Source: Desulfosporosinus cupriresistens
Lineage (GTDB): Bacteria; Bacillota; Desulfitobacteriia; Desulfitobacteriales; Desulfitobacteriaceae
Assembly (NCBI RefSeq): GCF_001707885.1
Contig: NZ_MASS01000013.1
Location: 1 to 64,000 of the forward strand
Direction: 5' to 3'
DNA: 64,000 bases
In this document: piece by piece, positions 42,640 to 50,207 of the stretch
Layout: every line of letters begins with the position of its first letter
Numbering within the stretch: position 1 is the stretch's first letter
The notes under the pieces: generated by a model
Seen by the model: the letters and a program-made list of their open reading frames with translations, nothing else
Databases searched by the model: none
What the model was told of the DNA's origin: nothing
Position numbers and translations under genes: made by a program

Positions 42640-43158
42640 TACACACCTCGTTTAGTATTATATTTTTAGGACGTTCAGCCAAACTGTTGTTTAACGCATC
42701 AAACTTACCAATCATACTCACTTTATTCGACCAATTCTTTTCGACCATTTATAAGTAACGTTGAAATGATTCTCAACATTTAGAAGGCACCTCTAGATAG
42801 GCATGGCCGCAGGTAGTGCTATGGTTATTGAGGCATTTTTCTATGTATATTTTATCCTAATGCTCTTGATTATTTCTTAACAAGATATTAATAAAGTATT
42901 AACTGTTCCTTAGAAGCCGTGGATCTTCCTAATCCTATTTTTCGAGTTATCCCTTTAATATTTCCGCGTGATTTGTTTATTCCCTTCCAGGATATTGGAA
43001 AAAGGCGGACGTACCTTCCTTTTTAAGTACGCCCGCTCATCCTGCCGGATTTCCCTATTCAGTTGGTTTAAGACTAAATCTGAAACTGATCAACTTTTCC
43101 TTTTCGCATTTCCAAATCACTAAACTTTGCAAATTCTCATTGATTTTTGTTCAAACGT
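42640..43158. other. intergenic stretch with terminator-like hairpin
   Basis: About 520 bases without a gene. GGCGGACGTAC and GTACGCCCGC (about 43005-43035) form an imperfect hairpin that may end the upstream selenoprotein operon. Nothing else is recognised. Confidence 0.45.
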
Positions 43159-44451
43159 TTAAAACTGGTCACAACTAAGTTTAGAGAAGCCCAATTCATT
43201 GGCAGCTGTAAAGTATTCCAACCGATCTACCAGTTTTATTTCATCTTTAGCAGGTAAATTGATTCCCCCCTGCTCTGGACTGATCCGCAGGTAATCACCT
43301 CCAACTACCCTATCCACAGGAGGCAAGGTTATAGGAGGGTCCCAGCTTCCTAAGCTTACAATAGCATCAACTTCAGACTCGCTGTAAAACAAGGGGTCGT
43401 CAACGCCTTCAGCCCCACCGTGCTCAAAGGTCATCAACGCCGTTTTGATTCCTTTCTCTTCACAAGCCTTTAGGCTCAACATTGTTTCGATAAAAGCGTT
43501 ACCATCCCCTTCCCAACTAGCCACGACACCATTAGCGTTTAATAACTGAGCTGATGCTGCAACGAGATTGGCACAGCGTTTTTTACCCTCCATTTCCTCG
43601 AAACGTCCTCGAAATAACACTACGCCAACAAAATTTAGGGATTTCCCGTGTCTTTGATATAATTCCTTGATTAAAGGGTTATTCGTATGAAACCAGGTAG
43701 GTGTTTTAACATTGGGGTGGCTCCAATTACCATCAACCACAGCGCCATCCAGGATTTCATTGGGGTGAACAACTATCGGAAGTAAATTGTCAAAGCGCAT
43801 GTTGTAAAAGAAACTACTTAGGTTAAGTCCCACCGAGTGGACCTGGTAAATGTAGGCTACTTTAGGGAGACCATCCTTTGCTCCCTCCAAAGTATATGTA
43901 TTGATGCTGTCCGGAACCTGACCTCGCAGAACTTTACCCAAATACCGGGCTGCCCTAATTCCGGCAATTCTTACCGACTGTTCGTACTGGTCCTCATCCA
44001 TTCCCGGCTGTAATTTCAAAGTACATACCACATTAATTGTTGAACTAAATGGGGTAATGGGTCCAGCCGGTCCCATCATATCCAGGACGCTGTCCCTCAC
44101 AATATTCAACCCTCCATGTCGGATAAGGGGAAATTCACAGGAAGTGAGCACAGCAACGCCCTCCATCCGATAGGTTGTCCCGTGACCCAGTTGTCCAACC
44201 GGGGAGGCCACTCCTGCGTAAGGTGCCGCGTCGCCGTCCTTGAACCGTGGCTCAACCGCATCGACCACGTGAACAATCCGGGCATTTTCTCCAGGAGAGA
44301 CAATTTCAATACCAGCTTCGGAAAAGGTCTTATCCTCCAAAAGGGAGGCAATCAACTCTTCACGATGGATTTCTAATACCCCATTATTTAAGCATGTTCT
44401 ATCAGTAAATATAATTTGTTTAACCTTAAAAGAACCCATTTCTAATTTCAT
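43159..44451 (-). CDS. GrdE-like component B subunit lacking the pyruvoyl cysteine
   Basis: A 430-residue protein of the glycine/sarcosine/betaine reductase component-B proprotein family (GrdE/GrdG/GrdI, PrdA-like). In GrdE the proprotein is cut at a cysteine near residue 242 to form the pyruvoyl group that captures the amine substrate. Here the region reads HPNEILDGAVVDGNWSHPNV, and no cysteine occurs between about residues 144 and 292. The family-wide flanks (FVGVVLFRGRFEEMEGKKR, SASWEGDGNAF-like, TALMTFEHGG) are kept. Either the subunit uses another route or is not cleaved. I chose ATG 44451 after GGGGAG; TTG 44469 also lies in frame. It begins 14 bases after grdB. Confidence 0.8.
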   Translation of the reverse strand: MKLEMGSFKVKQIIFTDRTCLNNGVLEIHREELIASLLEDKTFSEAGIEIVSPGENARIVHVVDAVEPRFKDGDAAPYAGVASPVGQLGHGTTYRMEGVAVLTSCEFPLIRHGGLNIVRDSVLDMMGPAGPITPFSSTINVVCTLKLQPGMDEDQYEQSVRIAGIRAARYLGKVLRGQVPDSINTYTLEGAKDGLPKVAYIYQVHSVGLNLSSFFYNMRFDNLLPIVVHPNEILDGAVVDGNWSHPNVKTPTWFHTNNPLIKELYQRHGKSLNFVGVVLFRGRFEEMEGKKRCANLVAASAQLLNANGVVASWEGDGNAFIETMLSLKACEEKGIKTALMTFEHGGAEGVDDPLFYSESEVDAIVSLGSWDPPITLPPVDRVVGGDYLRISPEQGGINLPAKDEIKLVDRLEYFTAANELGFSKLSCDQF

Positions 44452-44465
44452 GATCCAACTCCCCA

Positions 44466-45770
44466 TCAATCTACTATCACAATTTGAGGCTTTTCCAATC
44501 TTTTTTCCAGTAATCCAAGTGCCGCTAATAATACTTTGCGGCTGATTTCTTGGTCACGCTTTGCCGGTAATTCCGGATTACCACAGGGGTGAGGAATCTT
44601 TGTACCTGAAACCACCCGATTGGCCCCTGCATTGGAGGCTAAGGAATACATGGCAGTAATAATGCTTGTTGGTATCCCGTTTCTCTCTAATTCTTTGGCA
44701 ATCGTTGCTCCGCAACGAGTACAAGTACCTCAGGTAGAGGTAAGAATAACTCCATCCACCTTGGCCTGGTGCAGTAGTGAAGCCATTTCCCGGCCGTCTT
44801 TCTGGCAGATGTTAACTGCCGCCCCTACCCCAGAAGTCGAATAAAATCTGTTGTACAAACGCCCGATCAAACCTTCAGCTTCCAATTCTCGCATAATGCT
44901 AACGGGCACTACATAATTCGGGTTCATATTAACAAAGTTTGGATTGTAGCCCCCGTGAATCGTCTCATACTCCGAGCTATCCAGCATCTTTTTTTCTGAA
45001 AATTCATACGTTTTCCAAACATCGGCTCCAAAGGAACGTATCCGGTCAGGATTACCCCGAGGCACTAGTCCCCCGGTCGTCACAAGGGCAATTGTCGCTT
45101 CTCTAAGCGCGGCAACTGGCTGTGCCGGTGCTACTTTGTCAGTTTTTTGGATGGGCAGCTCGGTAATAAAAGGTTGGCCCTGCAGCTTTGCTTCAAGCAT
45201 ATCTACCAACCGCTTGGAAGCTTCCTCCTGGCGATAAACAAGTTTCCTGATCCCCCGAGGGATGTAACCTTCTTCCCGGGCAGGACCCAAGGTCTTATTA
45301 GTCGCAATTTTTTCAGCAAATTTCGCAATTTTAAGAAGTGCATCCTTCATACCTATTACTTTTCCAGATGTTGGTATGATGTAAGCCCCTTGCCGGTAAA
45401 TTTCTACCGCTGGATTTTCTTGATACATACCCGTGATCCCAGGTATGCGAAGTTCCCTGACAGCTGCCTCGCATATAGCTCCGCAGGCCTGACCATACCT
45501 GCCTGAGTTAAATGCCGGTCCTGCTATGATCATATCAACACGATACTCCTTGGCCCTTTCAACTATTTTTCGTAATACTTCATCTTTATTATTGTTGAAG
45601 TAATTATCTCCGCATACAGCGACAACCGGCACGGAAAATGTTTCGTCTAGAAGTGAACATAGACCAGCAGCCGGTCCAATAGGTTTTTCCACGAAAAATA
45701 AGGAATGATCGGCCTTATCTTCACCACCTATTCCGCCAAAGAATTGATTTATGTAATAAAGTATCCTCAC
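44466..45770 (-). CDS. GrdB-like selenoprotein, component B substrate-reducing subunit
   Basis: A 434-residue selenoprotein of the GrdB/GrdF/GrdH family. The in-frame TGA at 44732-44730 is codon 347; reading it as selenocysteine gives TST-U-GTCTRCGAT, the conserved U-x-x-C-x-x-C site, and 87 further residues up to the TGA at 44466. In known reductases this subunit binds the amine and hands a carboxymethyl group to GrdA. The N-terminal part shows VVAVCGDNYFNNN, IIAGPAFNSGRYGQACG and GITGMYQENPAVE, all typical. A hairpin starting 12 bases after the TGA can serve as SECIS. It follows the symporter gene by 15 bases and overlaps the GrdE-like gene's alternative start. Confidence 0.93.
44702..44718 (-). 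promoter_or_regulatory. SECIS-like hairpin in the grdB-like gene
   Basis: On the minus strand TCGTTGC and GCAACGA pair around GGA, starting 11 bases after the UGA. Bacterial SECIS elements lie directly downstream of the Sec codon and have a short stem with a G-containing apical loop. Confidence 0.6.
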
Positions 45771-45785
45771 GACTATACCTCCTCA

Positions 45786-47243
45786 TTAAGCTCCAATTTT
45801 ATTAAAGTAGGTTTTCCGATATTCCTGGAAATAGCTTTCATTCTTGGCCGGTTTGGCCAAACTGCATAGGATCGATACAGTCAGGACGACTAAAAGGGTC
45901 CCGGGAAGTTCACCCAGGCCAGTGATTTTAACCAAATAGATACGCCACAGCATATAAATAATTGGCCCTATTGTGGTGCAAAAAAAAGCCGCCTCACGGT
46001 TGGCCTTATCCCAAAACAACGCCATGATCAATGGTACTCCAATCACAATAACAAATGCCCCAAAACCAAACGCGTTAAGGATTGAAATTAGGGGCATCTG
46101 CATTTCGCTTAAGATTAACGCCAAGATGCCTATAACTACAGTAGCTATCTTTGAGTAACGCAGCTCTTCACTTTCCGTAAAACTTTGCCCTTTTAGACGA
46201 CCAATAATGTCGTGCACAATACTGGACCCAGCTGCCATTAACAAAGCATCCAAAGTCGTAAAAACAGCGGCCAATAGGCAGAAAACCAACAGCATACCAA
46301 CGATTTCCGGAGCAACATGAGTTAAAAATACAGCGAAGGCTTTGTCCGGGGTTTCTATGCTGATGCCTAACGCCCGGGGAACCAAACCAATTAAAACAGC
46401 AGCGAAAGTCCAATAAAGGGAGATAACGACCCCAATTGGGAAAGCTAATCGTGCGGTCCTGCCGTCTTTCATCCCATAAAAAGCCGGAATAATATGAGGG
46501 CCGCTAAACAAACCAAAGAGATATACAAACGCTAAATTGTACCAGAGAGAGCGGGGCATTTCTCCAAAAAAGGTGGTCAAGCTGGGCTTCTGCTGAGCTA
46601 ATAAATGGTCCATCCCAGCGATACCTCCAACGGCTTTTAGACCAACGATTATGGCTACCGTAACGCCAATAATCATAATCATCCCCTGTACAGTGTCCAG
46701 ATAGGCAATTGCGGAACGTCCACCAAGAGAAGAGAAAATTACTAACACAATGCTAAATGAGACTAATGCCCAAATGTATGGTATACCCAGGTAACTTTCG
46801 ATTGTTAATGCTGCTGACCTCATTTGTACAACAAGCATGGGAAGAGTAAAAAACACAATCCAAAAGGCAACAATTGGGTAAAAGCGGTTTGATCCGTATC
46901 GTTTAACAAATAGTTCCGGCGTCGTAATCGCTTTTATTTTATGGGATACTTCTCTAATTTTTGGAGCTACTATGAACCAACAGATAAAGACACCAAAAGC
47001 AGCTCCGATCTGCCATGTACCTCCACCCCAACCATACTGATATGCCATACCTGCACCACCAACAAACAAACCGGCACTAGTCGCTCCAGTTGCTGCCGTA
47101 AAGGCTGATGTGATAGGACCTAATGAACGGCCACCAAAAACATAGCCTTCAACACTTTTTAAACCACTCCGTGTGTAAAACAAAGCCCAGCCCGGTAATA
47201 GTATAAAAAACACAAATAATGCTGCTATTTTACTTATTTCCAT
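45786..47243 (-). CDS. sodium:solute symporter (SSF family)
   Basis: A 485-residue Na+-coupled importer with about 13 membrane segments. SSF signs: EGYVFGGRSLGPITSAFTAA, the ATGATSAGLFVGGAG stretch that lines the sodium site, and later FGLFSGPHIIPAFYGMKDGR and LAAVFTTLDALLMAAGSSIV with the second sodium-site serines. The solute is unknown; family members take up proline, pantothenate, acetate and sugars. I chose ATG 47243, after AAAGGGGA; an upstream start would cover this site. It lies between a tiny membrane-peptide gene and the grdB-like gene, so it most likely imports the reductase substrate. Confidence 0.9.
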   Translation of the reverse strand: MEISKIAALFVFFILLPGWALFYTRSGLKSVEGYVFGGRSLGPITSAFTAATGATSAGLFVGGAGMAYQYGWGGGTWQIGAAFGVFICWFIVAPKIREVSHKIKAITTPELFVKRYGSNRFYPIVAFWIVFFTLPMLVVQMRSAALTIESYLGIPYIWALVSFSIVLVIFSSLGGRSAIAYLDTVQGMIMIIGVTVAIIVGLKAVGGIAGMDHLLAQQKPSLTTFFGEMPRSLWYNLAFVYLFGLFSGPHIIPAFYGMKDGRTARLAFPIGVVISLYWTFAAVLIGLVPRALGISIETPDKAFAVFLTHVAPEIVGMLLVFCLLAAVFTTLDALLMAAGSSIVHDIIGRLKGQSFTESEELRYSKIATVVIGILALILSEMQMPLISILNAFGFGAFVIVIGVPLIMALFWDKANREAAFFCTTIGPIIYMLWRIYLVKITGLGELPGTLLVVLTVSILCSLAKPAKNESYFQEYRKTYFNKIGA

Positions 47244-47286
47244 AGAGAATTCCCCTTTCATTTAAAGGTTTTAATTAGTTAATTGT

Positions 47287-47388
47287 CTAGTCAAACTTTT
47301 TAAAGAAACTCTTACCAAATATTGATATTCCTATCGCTAAGCCACAAAATAGTAATAATATTGAGATAAAAATGGTACTGGCATTCAC
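47287..47388 (-). CDS. 33-residue membrane peptide, symporter accessory protein
   Basis: A tiny gene with a clear GGGGAG six bases before a GTG start at 47388. The product reads MNASTIFISILLLFCGLAIG followed by ISIFGKSFFKKFD: one membrane segment and a basic tail. Small one-segment proteins of about 30-40 residues coded just upstream of SSF symporters are a known pattern (symporter small accessory protein), and this one ends 44 bases before the symporter start. It lies downstream of the riboswitch terminator, so it is the first gene of the operon. Confidence 0.75.
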   Translation of the reverse strand: MNASTIFISILLLFCGLAIGISIFGKSFFKKFD

Positions 47389-47458
47389 TTTTTTCTCCCC
47401 CTTTTAAGATAATTTTTATATAAGTTAACTTACTAAGTTTCTCCCCCCTAGCATAAAT

Positions 47459-47491
47459 AAAAAAAATCCACATCCCAAATAGGGTGCAGAT
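47459..47491 (-). terminator. riboswitch-controlled terminator in front of the symporter-grdB-grdE operon
   Basis: On the minus strand ATCTGCACCC and GGGATGTGGAT pair around TATTT and are followed by TTTTTTTATT. It lies 50 bases after the cobalamin aptamer and 70 before the first gene. Confidence 0.8.
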
Positions 47492-47542
47492 TTTTCCATC
47501 ATCCTCACCTAAGCCGACCCATTCACGAAGCCGACATAGAAA

Positions 47543-47698
47543 ATTTACAGGCAGGTCTCCTGACTAGGATCATAGCATTTTACTTCCTTCCCCCATACTA
47601 AATAGAGTGGTATAAGTAAAAGCTCCCCTTCACAGTGGCGGGTCCGTCCGGGAATCACACCCGGTTCCCTATTCTCCCTATAACGGGCACCTGTAAAC
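47543..47698 (-). ncRNA. cobalamin riboswitch 1
   Basis: On the minus strand the aptamer begins at a TTTACAGG arm and shows AGGTGCCC, AATAGGGAAC, the hallmark CCCGCCACTGTG and the cobalamin box GTCAGGAGACCTGCC, closing with CCTGTAAA. All known core blocks are present in order. Because an intrinsic terminator follows, ligand binding should stop transcription of the membrane peptide, symporter, grdB-like and grdE-like genes. Confidence 0.9.
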
Positions 47699-47792
47699 AA
47701 AATTATTGAATTTTCTTATTTCATGCTAACACAAATAAACATTTATGTAAATATTAAGACAAACATAAAATTTGCATTTTATTATCTTCGGG

Positions 47793-49259
47793 TTACAGTT
47801 CAGGGATCACCTTTTGCTGCTCTTTTGGAGTTTGTTTCGGGTTCCTCTGAATAATCAAAGAAATAGCGTCATAGAGACGAGTGAGTTTACCTAAAAAAAG
47901 GCTCCCTTTACCAATAATCATCACTTGCTTCACTTTGTTCCTCAGTATAAGTTCACGGGCGGGCCCGATATAGGGTATACCTGAAGGAATATGACCCTGG
48001 TTTGGCGCAAATCCAGGTACACCAAAGCGGTGAATCTGTTCCTCGATCTCGGTACGATCTAGCTCTCGATTTAGAACACCTAGAGAAGCGATCATTTTAT
48101 AGTTCTTTTTAGCTATATCACCACACCCCGTTGGCTCGATAATTTCTGGATTCACAAGTTCTGCAGCATAACGATCAATATCTAAGATTTTATATCCACC
48201 CTTTGTTAAAGGCTCAGCGACAAGAGAATGATAAACCTGTTGAGGTGAATCACCGCAGCCAACGTTCATTCCACCGATCAGATCAGTACGCAAGATTGGG
48301 TTTATCCCGTCATTTTCACTGATATGAATTGCAAATGCTCCTAGCATGTCTTCTAATATGGGCATCTCGTGTTCAAGGTGAATCCCGGCATTAAGCCCGA
48401 GTTTCGCGCTGCATCCCCCGGCGACCACAATTACATTTTTAAAAATCCCTGACTGAACCAACGCTGCACCTTGCATCAAAGCATGCACTGGGGCAGCACA
48501 AAATGCACGCGTATCGGCCCCACTGGCATTGGAACAAGAACAGGCTTCGGCAATAGACTTGGCAAAACTACCGCCTCCCTTCTGTCGAATGTCTCCACAG
48601 GCTTCCTCGGAAGCTTCGATGATATAGTCTACGTCCTGGGACTTAAGCCCTGTCTTCCAAAGGAGGAGTTGAATAGCCACTACAGCTGAAGCTTTTGCCG
48701 TAAGGTTTTCCAATACCCTAGATGCGGCTAGATTAGAATCCGACGCGTTCGCCTTCCGAACACACCCGATAATCCTTCCCCCAAAAGTTAGTGGCAGGGC
48801 TTCACGTGTTTTAATCATTTCTTCAATTTCTTCAGAGGAGAACCTATTATCTTGAGCCATTGTTATCCCTTTAAGCCTACATAAAGCAGGATGAGAACGA
48901 AGTTTTTCTAGGACGGCCTGCTTAAATCCTGCTTCCAAGCACACGAGTCCATAAACATCAACCGCATTTAGCAAACCTAAAAATTCGTCCTCAGGGAAAA
49001 TTTCACCGAAATGACCTTGGCGCTTTGCGTTGGGCAAAAGACTATTATACCAGGGTCTAGGAATATTTGGTAAATCTTCAGGTAAAAGATTACCGATAAA
49101 CGCTTGATTCGGTGGATAACGGACTGCACTATCAAAACTTCTCAGTTGATCCGTAAGCAAATGACTTAACGATGAACCCTCTAAGTTTGCTTGCTGCAGA
49201 AGAAGTCCGGGGGTTTGAATTAACGCATAGCCTGTCCCTTTGATGACTGGATACTTCAT
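47793..49259 (-). CDS. grdC: GrdC-like subunit of reductase component C
   Basis: A 488-residue protein of the GrdC family (component C beta subunit), a distant relative of FabH-type ketosynthases. In glycine reductase GrdC with GrdD releases acetyl phosphate from the carboxymethyl-selenoether on GrdA. The thiolase-like fold shows GADTRAFCAAPVHALMQGAA with the nucleophile position and VIVVAGGCSAKLGLNAGIHL; GVPGFAPNQGHIPSGIPYIG and MIIGKGSLFLGKLTRLYDAI are typical of GrdC. Its start overlaps the grdA stop in an ATGA. No grdD follows, although in known clusters grdC and grdD are adjacent. Between it and the next operon lies the second cobalamin aptamer. Confidence 0.9.
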   Translation of the reverse strand: MKYPVIKGTGYALIQTPGLLLQQANLEGSSLSHLLTDQLRSFDSAVRYPPNQAFIGNLLPEDLPNIPRPWYNSLLPNAKRQGHFGEIFPEDEFLGLLNAVDVYGLVCLEAGFKQAVLEKLRSHPALCRLKGITMAQDNRFSSEEIEEMIKTREALPLTFGGRIIGCVRKANASDSNLAASRVLENLTAKASAVVAIQLLLWKTGLKSQDVDYIIEASEEACGDIRQKGGGSFAKSIAEACSCSNASGADTRAFCAAPVHALMQGAALVQSGIFKNVIVVAGGCSAKLGLNAGIHLEHEMPILEDMLGAFAIHISENDGINPILRTDLIGGMNVGCGDSPQQVYHSLVAEPLTKGGYKILDIDRYAAELVNPEIIEPTGCGDIAKKNYKMIASLGVLNRELDRTEIEEQIHRFGVPGFAPNQGHIPSGIPYIGPARELILRNKVKQVMIIGKGSLFLGKLTRLYDAISLIIQRNPKQTPKEQQKVIPEL

Positions 49260-49726
49260 AGGCTCACTTCCGATGGGAAATAACGTTTCCGTACGGCTGA
49301 GACCTCATGAATAATTCTTGAGATATCAAGGATCATTTCGATCATTTCCATATGTCCTAAATAGACTTGATGATCAATAAATTCTTTGAGTTCTACGATA
49401 TGATAAGCTTTGAGCCCTAACTGGGCTCCTGCGAACGAATCAACAAACGTAAGGTTACCGCCTGCTACCGTTTCAGCTGCGATAACTGCCATTTCAGGAT
49501 CAGCACTACCAAGTACAGCTATAAGTTCCTCTTCACCGTACTTTTGAGCAAGTGCTCGGATTTGAACCTGATTTTCTTGATCCATTGCTCCAGCCGATGT
49601 TCAAACGTAACAATGCGTCATCGCATAAATTACCTCTCCGCCAGCACTAATGACACACTCCTCTAAAGATTGAGCCGGAATCCCATCCCGGTCACCAATA
49701 ATAACAACTTTCTTCCCTTTTAACAT
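49256..49726 (-). CDS. grdA: GrdA selenoprotein (glycine/sarcosine/betaine reductase protein A)
   Basis: A 156-residue selenoprotein that carries the carboxymethyl group between components B and C. The in-frame TGA at 49603-49601 is codon 42 and sits in HCYV-U-TSAGAMDQENQ, the GrdA active site where Cys39 and Sec42 form the redox pair. The N terminus KGKKVVIIGDRDGIPAQSLE and the later AVLGSADPEMAVIAAETVAG and AGAQLGLKAYHIVELKEF blocks also match. AGGAG stands nine bases before the ATG at 49726. Reading from the first ATG after the TGA would miss the active site. A terminator and cobalamin aptamer lie just upstream, and grdC overlaps its end. Confidence 0.96.
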
Positions 49727-49764
49727 AAACTAAAACTCCTTTACCTCTCTTTTTTCTTAAAATC

Positions 49765-49810
49765 AAAAAAGTCCTACAATCAAATTAAATAATTTGACCG
49801 TAGGACTTTA
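49765..49810 (-). terminator. riboswitch-controlled terminator in front of grdA
   Basis: On the minus strand AAAGTCCTAC and GTAGGACTTT pair perfectly around a second inner stem and run into TTTTTTGA. It lies 39 bases before the grdA start. Confidence 0.88.
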
Positions 49811-49830
49811 CCTTCATCCCCGAAGACAAT

Positions 49831-50010
49831 AATAATAAGGCAGGTCTCCTGGCTAACGGGTCATTGCTAATTTCCAAGGCCTTCCCAGCTTATGCCAGTG
49901 ACCATTCGATAGCTCGCCGATTACAGTGGTGGGTCCGCTCCGTTTAATAGCCTAAATAAGCTATTTTCGAATTTCCTATTCTCCCCTCTTAACGGGGCAC
50001 CTTAATAGGA
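49831..50010 (-). ncRNA. cobalamin riboswitch 2
   Basis: The minus strand carries TTAAGGTGCCCCGTT, AGGAAATTCG, CCCACCACTGTAA and the cobalamin box AGCCAGGAGACCTGCC in the order expected. An extra stem (AATAGCTTATTTAGGCTATT) is present between the conserved blocks. With the terminator at 49765-49810 it should lower grdA-grdC expression when cobalamin is plentiful. Confidence 0.9.
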
Positions 50011-50207
50011 TTATATAATTGAATTGAGCTTATAATAATCTGAATAGATTGTCAAGTCGCTCAGATTATGCTTCCACAAGTGATCATTGTTCACAGGAGA
50101 ATTTTCATTTTCTTACGAAAATACTCTCGAAGAGGAATATCGTGGTGTGTCTACCTATTTGACTCGACTTTTCCGTCTATTGATTGCTAAACTTGGGATA
50201 AATGTTG

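Noticed and set aside
44730-44732. Stop codon ending the grdB-like gene
   Set aside because: The downstream frame continues with the conserved family active site and 87 more codons, and a hairpin follows, so the TGA is read as selenocysteine.
49256-49585. A separate 109-residue protein starting at 49585
   Set aside because: This is the part of GrdA after the selenocysteine codon; the true start is the ATG at 49726 with its ribosome-binding site.
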